A DNA stretch of 64,000 nt from Phycisphaerales bacterium (GTDB lineage Bacteria > Planctomycetota > Phycisphaerae > Phycisphaerales > UBA1924). The stretch lies in contig JADJMV010000001.1 in NCBI GenBank assembly GCA_016709445.1, positions 372,001 to 436,000 on the forward strand. Direction: 5' to 3'. The notes under the pieces were generated by a model, which saw only the letters and a list, made by a program, of their open reading frames with translations, made no database searches and was not told the DNA's origin. Numbering within the stretch: position 1 is the stretch's first letter; each line of letters opens with the position of its first letter. This document shows, piece after piece, positions 37,949-46,351 of the stretch. Position numbers and translations under genes: made by a program.

Positions 37949-38178
37949 AGGCTCCCCGTGCACCCAGGAATCGCGCCGACCTCGACTGCGCGTCGAGGGA
38001 GGATTTGTCCTGGTTGAGGGTTTGCGGATCCTAACTTCGGTATTTTCCCTTGCATCGTTCAATGAAGTTCCGGTAACATCCGAGGTTGCAGGCGGCAGTC
38101 GGGTTCTCGTGCCCGGCTCGAATGGAATCCTCTGAACCGCGTGAGTGGCCGCGGCTCCCTCGCCGGAGGCGACCCGTC

Positions 38179-38895
38179 ATGCTGGACGCGACGCAAACCC
38201 CGACTCGCTGGCCCAAAATTGATGTCGATCCCTTCCTGATCCCCCCGCCGCCCCCAAAGGCCGCGGCAGAGATCGCGGAGCGGTACGAACACCTGTACCA
38301 GAATGCCTCCGGTGACCCCACGTGCCTGCCCTGGCACCGCCCGGGCGCCAACCGCGCGTTGGTCGAGTGGCTCAATACCGATGCGCCCTGCCTGGTCCGC
38401 CCCGGCGCGAGGACGATTGTGGTGGGGTGCGGGCTCGGCGACGACGTTATCGAACTGGCCGATCGCGGGTTCGACGCCTGCGGCTTCGATGTCTCGCCGA
38501 CCTGTATCGATTGGGCTCGGCGCCGCTTTCCCGGGCACGCCGATCGTTTCATGCTGGCCGATGTGCTCAGCCCCCCCAGCCGGCTTCGCGCCAGGTTCGA
38601 CCTGGTGGTCGAGGCCTTCACCGTGCAATCCCTCTGGCCCGATCTCCGAGACTTCGCCTTCGCCGGGATCTCCTGCCTGGCCAAGCCGCACGGCATGGTG
38701 CTGACGATCGGGCGGGCCTGCGAGCACCGCTCCGAGCTGGACAGTTGCGAGTGCGCTCCCTACCCGGTCTGCCGCGGCGAGCTGGTCGAGCGTATGGCCC
38801 GACTCGGGTTCATCCCGACCCATGAGCCGGTGGATTGTCTCGACGGCGACGAGCCGCCAAACCCCTGCCTCCGGGCCGCGTTCCGCCGAGCCTGA
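38179..38895 (+). CDS. SAM-dependent methyltransferase
   Basis: A 238-residue class I methyltransferase. Motif I is TIVVGCGLGDD at about 79-89 and the acidic end of beta-2 is CGFDVSPTCIDWARRRFP. LADVLSPPSRLRARFDLVVEAFTVQSLWPDLRD corresponds to the beta-4 region. The overall pattern resembles the thiopurine/thiocyanate methyltransferase group, but the substrate cannot be assigned. GGAGG lies 9 bases before the ATG at 38179; the frame is open to 38086. The stop is 26 bases before the first repeat array, and the gene on the far side points towards it. Confidence 0.85.
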   Translation: MLDATQTPTRWPKIDVDPFLIPPPPPKAAAEIAERYEHLYQNASGDPTCLPWHRPGANRALVEWLNTDAPCLVRPGARTIVVGCGLGDDVIELADRGFDACGFDVSPTCIDWARRRFPGHADRFMLADVLSPPSRLRARFDLVVEAFTVQSLWPDLRDFAFAGISCLAKPHGMVLTIGRACEHRSELDSCECAPYPVCRGELVERMARLGFIPTHEPVDCLDGDEPPNPCLRAAFRRA

Positions 38896-38920
38896 CAGCG
38901 CCGCGTGCGTCATTCCGCCA

Positions 38921-39434
38921 ATCCGAGCCGCGTGCGTAAGCACGCGGAAGGCGGTGTCAATCGCGACCCCATTCGTCAATCCACGGACGTGCCCCACGAC
39001 GCGCGGCCTCCGGACGCCCCATCCGCGAGGTTACCCTCGCGGCTCAGACGATCCGAGCCGCGTGCGTGAGCACGCGGAGGGCGGTGTCAATCGCGACCCC
39101 ATTCGTCAATCCACGGACGTGCCCCACGACGCGTGGCCTCCGGACGCCCCCTCCGCGAGGTTACCCTCGCGGCTCAGATGATCCGAGCCGCGTGCGTGAG
39201 CACGCGGAAGGCCGTTCCAACCTCGCGCCGCGGTCCAATCCACGGACAGATCCCACGACGCGTGGCCTCCGGACGCCCCTTCCGCGAGGTTACCCTCGCG
39301 GCTCAGATGATCCGAGCCGCGTGCGTGAGCACGCGGAAGGCGGCGTCAATCGCGACCCCATTCGTCAATCCACGGACGTGCCCACCACGCGCGGCCTCCG
39401 GACGCCCCATCCGCGAGGTTATCCTCGCGGCTCT
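38921..39434. repeat. hairpin repeat array 1 (four units of about 130 bp)
   Basis: Four tandem units begin at 38921, 39051, 39181 and 39310. Each has two perfect 8-bp hairpins: H1 CCGCGTGC-GTGA-GCACGCGG (loop GTAA in unit 1) and H2 CCGCGAGG-TTAC-CCTCGCGG (loop TTAT in unit 4). Units 1, 2 and 4 share one spacer type (CAATCGCGACCCCATTCGTC); unit 3 has another (CCAACCTCGCGCCGCGGTCC). The array fills the gap between convergent genes. The last H2 supplies the end of the minus-strand glycosyltransferase gene, whose TAA stop (39421-39419) lies in the loop. No other gene is visible here. Confidence 0.93.
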
Positions 39435-40980
39435 GATGGTTTGCACAACATGAACTTGTACTTATGCACCTCACCGCTCGCGACCGGTGACAGCACGCCG
39501 AAGCGCCCGTCTCCGCTGTACCGTGCGACCTCGTCAACCAGCTCGTCCTGTCGCAGGAGCAGGAGCAGCCCGGGCGGGTGCGCATCGGGCATGAACTCCG
39601 GCTTGAACCAGCGCACGCGCACGTGCTTGCCCAACCGCGCTTCGGCCTCGCGCACGGCGTAGAGCAGCACCTCCGGTCGCGCCTCGATCATTTCATCGGC
39701 CCAGACCTCCGCGCCATCCGGGAGGGATGCAGCCAGGGCGACGCCCGCCTCGCGCCCGGAGCTGGCCCGCCGGTGAGGCTCGATGTACCCGACATAGAGC
39801 CCCGCGCCGACGAGCAGGATGAGCGGCCAGACGGAGCGCGATCCGAGCAGCATCGCCCGCGCAATCGCCGGTCTCTTGCCTACGAACGCGCCCGAAGCCC
39901 CGCGGGCGAGGTAGGCCACGAGCGGTGTGACCAGCGCGCAGGCCGGGAGCCCGTAGCGCGGATTGCTCACGCCCGCGACGGTCAGGATGCCGAGCGACGC
40001 GATACACGCCCACGCCAGCGCCGAGGCGATCGATTCGGGGACCGGTGTCTCGCCACCTTGCGCCTTGGCAGCCGTCCGCTCCCGCCGGGCGTCCGGTCCC
40101 CAGGGGAAGAGAAGCGACAGGGCCGCGGGGAGCATCGTGGCGAGCACGACCACGCCCATCGTCAGCACAGCGGCGATCCTGCCCTTCTCCCACAGAAAGT
40201 CCTCGACCCCTGCCGGATGACCGGCTCTTCAAGCGGGACAGGCCGCAGGATCAGCGCACCGATGATGCCCACGATCCCGAGGGCCAGCAGCAGCGTGAGC
40301 GGGGCAGCGTTCCTCTCCCCACGCCGCACCAGCAGCATGGCTCCGAAGATCACGCCGCCAAGGAAGGGCGCCCCGGCGGGGCCCTTCGTGAACAGCATCC
40401 CGATCATGGCAATGGTCAGCAGCAGCCCGCGGCCCCATGTCTGCGCAAAGCGCTGCCCGGGCCGCGCGAGGAGATCAAACATCAGCAGGCACGCGACCCC
40501 GGTCGTCAGCAGGTGCAGCGACTCGATCTCCGCGCTCCGCGCACTCGGCCACGTGACCGGCAAGAGAGCCTGCGCGAGGCCCGCCGCGAGCCCCCAGGGC
40601 GAGCCGAACCAGCGCGTGGCGAAGCGCCAGACGGCGAGTGCCAGCAGGGTGGCGGCCAGTGCGCTGGGCAGGCGGGCGGCGAACTCGTTCTCGCCGAGGA
40701 GCGAGCTGCTCGCGGCGATCGCCCACATCACGCCCGGGGGCTTGCGGAGATAGGCGGTGCCGAACATGCGCGGGACCAGCCAGTGCGGGCGCCCGGCGTG
40801 GGCGTCGTCGAGCATCTCCCACGCGGGGATCACCCGGTGCCCCTCGCTCATCGAGAACCCGGTCGCGCCGAGACGCGGGAGGAAGATGGCGAGGCAGACG
40901 GCAAGGAGCAATCCCGCCTGTCGCCATCTGCCGGCACACACCCAGCCGGTGGCGCGGGCGAGCGGCCCGGGGGCGCTCAT
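39419..40980 (-). pseudogene. ArnT-like membrane glycosyltransferase, apparent one-base frameshift
   Basis: Two adjoining frames together encode one protein of about 520 residues, and the total of 1562 bases is one short of a multiple of three. The N-terminal part (ATG at 40980) has repeated membrane helices and the start FLPRLGATGFSMSEGHRVIPAWEML, as in GT39/ArnT-type mannosyl- or arabinosyltransferases that use polyprenyl-phosphate sugars. At 40207-40210 a run of four C on the plus strand shifts the frame; with five, GVEDFLWEKGRIAAVLTMG continues smoothly. The C-terminal part has further helices and a soluble end. The last residues, PSEPRG, come from the hairpin repeat. The ATG overlaps the upstream phosphatase stop as ATGA, so the two are coupled. 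Confidence 0.82.
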
Positions 40981-41624
40981 CCGCCCCGCCCCGGCGCGTC
41001 GGGGGCGGGCATCTCGACCTTGCCGCCGGTGACCAGGGCGTCGCGGATCGGCTCGCTCCAGTTCTCGAGCGTCTGGCGGAGCTTGGGGTTGCGGCCGGGA
41101 CTGTGGCCCGCGCGCACCGCCTCGTCGTACGCCTTGTCGAAGCCCCAGCCCTCCTCGAACATCCGGTAGAGGGCCACGACGCAACCGGTCCGCTCCGTGC
41201 CTGCGCCGCAGTGCACCAGCACGGGTCGGCGGGTGGGGTCGTTGACGATCCTCAGGGCCTGCACGTAGGTATTGACGTCCCCGGTGGAATCGCCCTCGAC
41301 GTTGGGGAGGCGGATTCGGTCCACGCCCAGGGCCGCGGCGGTGCGGGCCTCGCGGGTGTCGGCACGCGACCCCTCCGGCCACGCCCCCAGGTCGACGATG
41401 GTCTTGATGCCGTGCGCCCGTACCACGCTTGTGAGCGCGGCCGGGGTGAGTTTGCCGGAGCGGTAGAGCTGTCCGGGTACGACCTCGTGGAACCGCTTGG
41501 GGAAGATGTTGGGGCGGATCAGATCGCGAAAGGCAAGAATGGCCAGGGCGACCAGGGCGACAATCACCAGGAGCCTGGCGGTCTGGGACGTCGGGCGGGC
41601 CTCGTCCTGGGGGGGAATCGGCAT
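40977..41624 (-). CDS. membrane-anchored tyrosine/dual-specificity phosphatase
   Basis: A 215-residue protein with one N-terminal membrane helix (about residues 18-32) and a PTP-like domain. The signature HCGAGTERTG gives the nucleophile Cys139 and Arg145 (C-x5-R). Asp112 in VEGDSTGD is a candidate general acid. The early block VVPGQLYRSGKLTPAALTSVVRAHGIKTIVDLG is typical of bacterial DSP/Y-phosphatase2-like proteins. The active site probably faces the periplasm, which would suit lipid- or sugar-phosphate substrates, in keeping with the coupled glycosyltransferase gene (ATGA overlap at 40977-40980). This link is inference. The gene is divergent from recR, with 54 bases between starts. Confidence 0.88.
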   Translation of the reverse strand: MPIPPQDEARPTSQTARLLVIVALVALAILAFRDLIRPNIFPKRFHEVVPGQLYRSGKLTPAALTSVVRAHGIKTIVDLGAWPEGSRADTREARTAAALGVDRIRLPNVEGDSTGDVNTYVQALRIVNDPTRRPVLVHCGAGTERTGCVVALYRMFEEGWGFDKAYDEAVRAGHSPGRNPKLRQTLENWSEPIRDALVTGGKVEMPAPDAPGRGG

Positions 41625-41660
41625 CGGGGGGATGGTACGGCGGTCCGCACGCTGACGGTT

Positions 41661-41676
41661 TGGCACTACAATTGCA
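41661..41676 (+). promoter_or_regulatory. exact sigma-54 (-24/-12) promoter consensus before recR-rpoN
   Basis: TGGCAC-N5-TTGCA: TGGCAC at 41661-41666 and TTGCA at 41672-41676, with exactly 10 bases between the GG and GC pairs as RpoN holoenzyme requires. It lies immediately before the recR ATG (41679) and the operon contains rpoN. Initiation about 12 bases past GC would fall near 41687, inside recR codons 3-4, so the true recR start or the role of the site needs checking. TACAAT (41667-41672) could alternatively be a sigma-70 -10 box. Confidence 0.55.
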
Positions 41677-41678
41677 GT

Positions 41679-42368
41679 ATGGCGGAAGGAGCCGCGAATC
41701 GGGGTCGGAAGGAGGGCCAACAGGCGGGACAGCGTCCTGGGCGGCCGGCCGCCTACCCCGAGCCTGTGGAGCGTCTGATCACCGAGTTCGCGAGTTTGCC
41801 CGGGATCGGGCGCCGGAGCGCCGAGAGGCTTGCATTCCACATCCTCAAGTCCGATGAGGCGGGGGCGATGGCGCTGGCGCGGGCGATCGCGGACACCAAG
41901 CGGGGCGTGCGGCACTGCTCGGTGTGCTCGAACCTGACCGACGCGCAGACGTGCGCCGTGTGTCTCGACGAGGGGCGCGATCGGTCGCGGGTGCTGGTGG
42001 TTGAGCAGCCCAAGGACCTGATCGCGCTCGAGCAGACGGGGATGTACAAGGGGCTCTACCACGTGCTCATGGGCCGCCTGAGCCCGCTCGACGGGATCGG
42101 GCCGGGCGAACTGACGGTGTCGGAGTTGCTCCGGCGCCTGGACAACCCGGCGAAGAACCCCGGGGGTGTGAAGGTGGCGGAGGTGATCCTCGGTCTGAAC
42201 CCGACGCTGGAGGGCGACGGGACGTCGCTCTATCTGGCGGAGGAGATCCGCAGGCGCGGGATCTCGGTGAGCCGGCTGGCCCGGGGCCTGCCCACAGGTG
42301 CGCAGCTCGAGTACGTCTCGAAGGCGGTCCTCGCCGATGCGATCGAGGGCAGGCGGGAGATGAGTTGA
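41679..42368 (+). CDS. recR: recombination mediator protein RecR
   Basis: A 229-residue protein of the RecFOR pathway, which loads RecA at single-strand gaps. The helix-hairpin-helix is EFASLPGIGRRSAERLAFHIL (about 36-56). The zinc finger has Cys80, Cys83, Cys92 and Cys95. The Toprim domain is RVLVVEQPKDLIALEQTGMYKGLYHVLMGRLSPLDGIGP. The conserved region starts at AYPEPVERLI (residue 25), so the first 24 residues are an extension compared with common RecR proteins (about 200 residues). No Shine-Dalgarno precedes the ATG, so a leaderless message or a later start such as the GTG within EPVERL is possible. rpoN follows after 7 bases. Confidence 0.94.
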   Translation: MAEGAANRGRKEGQQAGQRPGRPAAYPEPVERLITEFASLPGIGRRSAERLAFHILKSDEAGAMALARAIADTKRGVRHCSVCSNLTDAQTCAVCLDEGRDRSRVLVVEQPKDLIALEQTGMYKGLYHVLMGRLSPLDGIGPGELTVSELLRRLDNPAKNPGGVKVAEVILGLNPTLEGDGTSLYLAEEIRRRGISVSRLARGLPTGAQLEYVSKAVLADAIEGRREMS

Positions 42369-42375
42369 GCGTGCG

Positions 42376-43911
42376 ATGAGGTTCGAAACTTCCCAGCACA
42401 TGCGTCTCGGCCAGCAGATGAAGCTGGCGCCCAGGGTCATCCAGTCGATGGAGATCCTGCAGATGCCGCTCACCGAGCTGGAGGAACGGATCGAGCAGGA
42501 GCTGGCGAGTAACCCGACGCTGGAGATCGTGGAGGTTGTGCCCGATCCCGAAGCACGGGAGCGGCTGGAGGAGCCGGGGAGCGAGGAAAACGCTGACGAC
42601 TTCCGGCGTCTGGAGGCATTCGAGGAATCGAATCCGGACGCCGCGGAGAACACCAACGAGTCGGGGGCGATGCTCGACGGGCGCGACCGGTTTGAGCCGG
42701 AGTATTCGCCGTCCCGGGCGCGGCAGGACGGCGAGCGTGACGGGAAGATGGACGCGATGGCGGCGGCCCCGGCGCGGGAGGCCTCGCTGGGTGAGCAGCT
42801 CCGCGGGCAGTGGGGGTTGGTGGATGTGGAGGAATCGCTCCGTCGTCCGGGGGAGATGATCATTGCGTTCCTGGATGGGGACGGGTATCTGCGGACGCCT
42901 TTGGAGACGGTGCTCGAGAAATCGCCCCCCGGTCCGGACGGCTCGCACCCGGGCATCGAGACGATGGAGCGGGCGCTCACGGCGGTGCAGCTCTTCTTGG
43001 AGCCCCCGGGTGTAGCGGCGCGGGACGCGAGGGAGTGCCTGCTTCTCCAGCTCGATGCGCTGGAGGACCGGGATGAATGGGACAGCGACGAGGACCGGGT
43101 GCGGACGCTGCGGATGGCGAGGACCCTGGTGGCCGACCACCTCGACGACCTCATGCAGAACCGGCTTCCGAGGATTGCCGAGCAGGAGCACGTGACGCTC
43201 GAGGAGATCAAGGCGGGGCTGGAGATGCTGCGCCGGCTGAGCCTCGCGCCGGCCCGTCGCCTGGTGAACGAGTCGGCGGAGGTGATCATCCCCGACGCGA
43301 TCGTGGAATATGACGAGGAGCACGACCGGTACATCGCGTTTCTCAACGACACGCGGATGCCGAACCTGCGGATCAGCCGCGAGTACGCGGAGATGATCCG
43401 GGACCGGGACGTGCCGAAGAAGGACCGGGACTTCCTGAAGACGAACATCGGCAATGCGCAGTGGCTGATCGAGGCGGTCGAGCAGCGGCGCCGGACGCTG
43501 CAGCGGGTGCTCAACGTGGTGGTGGATGCGCAGCGCGAGTTCTTCGACTACGGCCCGCAGGCGATCAAGCCGCTCCCGATGACCCAGGTGGGGGAGCAGT
43601 TGGGCATCCACGTGGCGACGGTGAGCCGCGCTGTGGCGGACAAGCACTTGCAGACGCCCCGGGGGATCGTGCCGCTGCGCCGGTTCTTCACCGGCGGCAC
43701 CGAGACGGCGAGCGGCGAGGAAATCTCGTGGGACGCGATCAAGGCGGCGCTGCAGGACGTGATCGGCCAAGAGGACAAGGCCAACCCGCTGAGCGACGAC
43801 GCCCTCGCCGAGAAGCTCAAGGAGCGGGGGATCGAGATCGCGCGCCGGACGGTGGCGAAGTATCGGGGACAGCTGGGGATCCAGAGCGCACGGCTTCGGA
43901 AGCAGTTCTAG
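42376..43911 (+). CDS. rpoN: RNA polymerase sigma-54 factor
   Basis: A 511-residue sigma-54. Region I is QHMRLGQQMKLAPRVIQSMEILQMPLTELEERIEQELASNPTLEI, which contacts enhancer-binding ATPases. An acidic linker (about 55-130) follows. The core-binding region includes RECLLLQLDAL and ITSADEVI-like segments. The DNA-binding part has the helix-turn-helix TQVGEQLGIHVATVSRAVADKHLQTPRGIVPLRRFFTGG and, at about 489-498, the RpoN box ARRTVAKYRGQL. The protein is complete. It is probably translated with recR (7-base gap). An apparent sigma-54 site precedes recR, so self-regulation is possible. No enhancer-binding protein is in the window. Confidence 0.96.
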   Translation: MRFETSQHMRLGQQMKLAPRVIQSMEILQMPLTELEERIEQELASNPTLEIVEVVPDPEARERLEEPGSEENADDFRRLEAFEESNPDAAENTNESGAMLDGRDRFEPEYSPSRARQDGERDGKMDAMAAAPAREASLGEQLRGQWGLVDVEESLRRPGEMIIAFLDGDGYLRTPLETVLEKSPPGPDGSHPGIETMERALTAVQLFLEPPGVAARDARECLLLQLDALEDRDEWDSDEDRVRTLRMARTLVADHLDDLMQNRLPRIAEQEHVTLEEIKAGLEMLRRLSLAPARRLVNESAEVIIPDAIVEYDEEHDRYIAFLNDTRMPNLRISREYAEMIRDRDVPKKDRDFLKTNIGNAQWLIEAVEQRRRTLQRVLNVVVDAQREFFDYGPQAIKPLPMTQVGEQLGIHVATVSRAVADKHLQTPRGIVPLRRFFTGGTETASGEEISWDAIKAALQDVIGQEDKANPLSDDALAEKLKERGIEIARRTVAKYRGQLGIQSARLRKQF

Positions 43912-43998
43912 GATACGACGACTCCGCGGGCTGGCAACCACGCGCGCGGACCGGTGGGGACCGGGGGCAAATCCAGCGGCATTTTTCGGAGAACGGTC

Positions 43999-44985
43999 AT
44001 GGTGAAACGGCCTTTGTTGCTTCGCGGCGTTCCGTCTCCGGTGCGGCGGCGTCTCAAGGGCCTGCTGCGGCCCTACGCGATGAGATTCCTGGAGGCGTAC
44101 TTTGGGGAGTACGCCGGCATGGCGCAGCCGAATCGATTGAATGAGCGGCTGGCTGTGTCGGCGACGCATCTGCCGATTCCGCGGTATGTGCGCGGTCCAG
44201 GTGGCCTCTGGGGATACATGCGCATGAGGGTCGACGCGGACGGACAGCGATGGTCGGATGGCCTTCCCATCCCCCCGAAGCACCTTTGGCACGGCTATAC
44301 CGACGATACCGAACAGATGATGCAGATCGGGCTCAACAACAATCGGACGATCCGGAGGATCCTCGCGGCGTCGGGGGGCGAGCCCCGCCCAGGTGAGAAG
44401 ATCCTTGATTTCGGTTGCGCCGCGGGCTTCGTGCTCCGTCACTTCCGAGACATCGCGGAGGATCCTCGGCAACCGCTTCCGCACGGTGGGGGGGGCGAAG
44501 TGTGGGGGGTCGACGTCAGCGGTCCTCACGTCGATTGGTGTCTCCGTCATCTGATGCCACCCTTCCGCTTTGCGCTGAACTCGAGTCTTCCATCTCTCCC
44601 CTTCCCGGACGGCTACTTCGACGTGGTGTACTGCATCTCCGTGTTCAGCCACATGGGTGAGAACTGCGATGGCTGGCTGCTGGAATTGGCAAGGGTCTTG
44701 CGGCCCGGCGGACGGCTGTATCTGAGCGTGGTGACCAAGCAGTCCATGTGGGACTACTTGCGAGACCGGCCGCAGTTGGGGTTTTCCCGCGCGATGCGGG
44801 ATCGTTTCACGCCGGAACAGCTGCAGAGCGACTTCGTGACGGCCGTTGTCCAGAACGGGCCGGGGTGTCATGCGGTGTACGACCTCGATGCTTTCAAGAC
44901 GAAATGCCAGAACGCATTCGAGATTCTCAGCATCACGCCGAATGCGCATAGCTTTCAGTGGGCCGTGGTGCTCAGGCGGCCATAG
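43999..44985 (+). CDS. SAM-dependent methyltransferase
   Basis: A 328-residue protein with a basic N-terminal segment (MVKRPLLLRGVPSPVRRRLKGLLRPYAMRFLEAYF), then a class I methyltransferase domain. Motif I is KILDFGCAAGFVLRHF at about 134-149. VWGVDVSGPHVDWCLRHL is beta-2, LPSLPFPDGYFDVVYCISVFSHM is the beta-4 region and ELARVLRPGGRLYLSVV is the post-motif typical of Methyltransf_11/25 proteins, which often act on glycans, quinones or small metabolites. GGAG precedes the ATG at 43999; an in-frame ATG at 43954 is possible. The gene ends about 100 bases before repeat array 2 and is convergent with another methyltransferase, mirroring the layout at array 1. Confidence 0.87.
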   Translation: MVKRPLLLRGVPSPVRRRLKGLLRPYAMRFLEAYFGEYAGMAQPNRLNERLAVSATHLPIPRYVRGPGGLWGYMRMRVDADGQRWSDGLPIPPKHLWHGYTDDTEQMMQIGLNNNRTIRRILAASGGEPRPGEKILDFGCAAGFVLRHFRDIAEDPRQPLPHGGGGEVWGVDVSGPHVDWCLRHLMPPFRFALNSSLPSLPFPDGYFDVVYCISVFSHMGENCDGWLLELARVLRPGGRLYLSVVTKQSMWDYLRDRPQLGFSRAMRDRFTPEQLQSDFVTAVVQNGPGCHAVYDLDAFKTKCQNAFEILSITPNAHSFQWAVVLRRP

Positions 44986-45095
44986 CCGCGGGGTGCTGAA
45001 TCTCGATGTGCGGGGCGAGGCTCGTGCGACCGAGGCTAAGCTCGCGTAGCGGTGCGTGCTGCGCGATGGCGTACCGGCGCCTCCGGCCGCCCCCT

Positions 45096-45404
45096 CCGCG
45101 AGGTTACCCTCGCGGGTCAGACAATCCGAGCCGCGTGCGTGAGCACGCGGAGGGCCGTTCCAACCTCGCGCCGCCGTCCAATCCACGGACAGATCCCACG
45201 ACGCGTGGCCTGCGGACGCCCCTTCCGCGAGGTTACCCTCGCGGCTCGGACGATCCTGTTACCCTCGCGGCTCGGACGAGCCGGTGCCTCACGACGCGTG
45301 GCCTCCGGACGCCCCTTCCGCGAGGTTACCCTCGCGGCTCGGATGAGCCGGTGGCTCACGACGCGTGGCCTCCGGACGCCCCTTCCGCGAGGTTACCCTC
45401 GCGG
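45096..45404. repeat. hairpin repeat array 2 (degenerate copy of array 1)
   Basis: Perfect H2 hairpins CCGCGAGG-TTAC-CCTCGCGG occur at 45096, 45225, 45318 and 45385, with a half copy near 45258. One H1 (CCGCGTGC-GTGA-GCACGCGG) lies at 45131-45150. The one complete unit carries the type B spacer of array 1 unit 3; the right-hand units are shortened by loss of H1. The array again fills a gap between convergent genes. The last H2 contains the TAA stop (45395-45393) of the minus-strand methyltransferase. Nothing else gene-like is seen between 44986 and 45392. Confidence 0.92.
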
Positions 45405-46154
45405 CTCCGACGGCGCGTATCTCTCTGCGATCCGTATGCGCGCCCAGATGTGCGACCAGTAGTCCGCGTTCCGCTCCACCCGCTCCTCGAGCACCTGCCC
45501 CGGTCTGGGCTTGGCGATCAGCGAGTAGGCGTCGATGAAGCGGTCGTTCTTGCCGCCCCAGGGGATGATCTCCTGGTAGGTGCAGACCAGGCCCGCCTCG
45601 CGGCAGTCGGCGCGGAGCTTCTCGCCGGTCATGTCCCGGGCACGCCAGTGCTGGTCGCGACGCTCCCACGTGTCCACCTCGGCCGCGTACTCCCCCAGGT
45701 TCGAGTGGTGCAGGAACCCGAATGCCCCCGGCTTCATCTTCTTCCCGAGCTGCAGGACGTACGCCCGCATGACGTCGTGATCGGCGTGTACCAGCGAGTG
45801 CACGCTGAACACCAGGTCCACCGATCCGTCCTCGATCATCGCCAGCGATTTCCCGTCGTTGACGTGGTAGGCCATGCCCCTGCGCCCGAACCGCTCGCGG
45901 CAGTGCTCGATGCAGTTCGGCGTGAGATCCACGAGGGTCATGCGCCTGGCCAGCGGCCGGAGCAGGTCGGTCCACGCGCCGTAGCCGGGCGCGAGCTCGA
46001 GGACGTGTCCGGTCGGCAGAAGCCGCCCGATCCGGGGGAGGATCGCGTGCTCCCAGGCCTTCTCGATCCCGCCGTACCCGGCGCCCCACTCGCGCCCGCG
46101 GTCCTTCCAGTCGTAATTGGTCCAGTAGCTCAGGTTTTCCGTGACGGTTGGCAT
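45393..46154 (-). CDS. SAM-dependent methyltransferase with repeat-encoded C-terminus
   Basis: A 253-residue class I methyltransferase from the ATG at 46154 (MPTVTENLSYWTNYDWKDRG). Motif I is VLELAPGYGAWTDLL at about 51-65, and MTLVDLTPNCIEHCRERFG is the beta-2 region with the acidic residue. GSVDLVFSVHSLVHADHDVMRAYVLQLGKKMKPGAFGFLHHSN covers beta-4 and beyond. The arrangement resembles sugar O-methyltransferases or FkbM-neighbour types, but the substrate is unknown. The final residues PSEPRG and the stop derive from repeat array 2 and are identical to the end of the unrelated glycosyltransferase at 39419. The frame stays open to 46286 with unrelated sequence. Confidence 0.87.
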   Translation of the reverse strand: MPTVTENLSYWTNYDWKDRGREWGAGYGGIEKAWEHAILPRIGRLLPTGHVLELAPGYGAWTDLLRPLARRMTLVDLTPNCIEHCRERFGRRGMAYHVNDGKSLAMIEDGSVDLVFSVHSLVHADHDVMRAYVLQLGKKMKPGAFGFLHHSNLGEYAAEVDTWERRDQHWRARDMTGEKLRADCREAGLVCTYQEIIPWGGKNDRFIDAYSLIAKPRPGQVLEERVERNADYWSHIWARIRIAERYAPSEPRG

Positions 46155-46351
46155 CGCTGGCTCCGACCCGCGTCCAGCCCATGCGGGGCGGTCCTCGCCC
46201 CGTCGCGGCCGCCGGTTTCGATGAGGATCATTGTAAGCCGCCCCCATCTGCCGCATGAGCCTTGATCGGGGCTCGGCGCGGTTCATAATGGAGTTGGATC
46301 GGGCAGCGGGCCGCTCCGCGACAGACGCTCGAAAGGGGAGAGGAGTCTCTC

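Noticed and set aside
38921..39434. The repeat array as a CRISPR.
   Set aside because: Units are about 130 bp and contain two different hairpins; spacers are not unique and no cas gene is near.
38921..39662. Short open frames with repeated peptides running through the arrays.
   Set aside because: They are translations of the repeats themselves, without start signals; the arrays are better explained as non-coding hairpin elements that only contribute gene ends.
42067..45186. Minus-strand open frame of about 1040 codons opposite rpoN and a methyltransferase.
   Set aside because: The translation is Arg/Pro/His-rich shadow sequence; rpoN and the methyltransferase have unambiguous motifs on the other strand.
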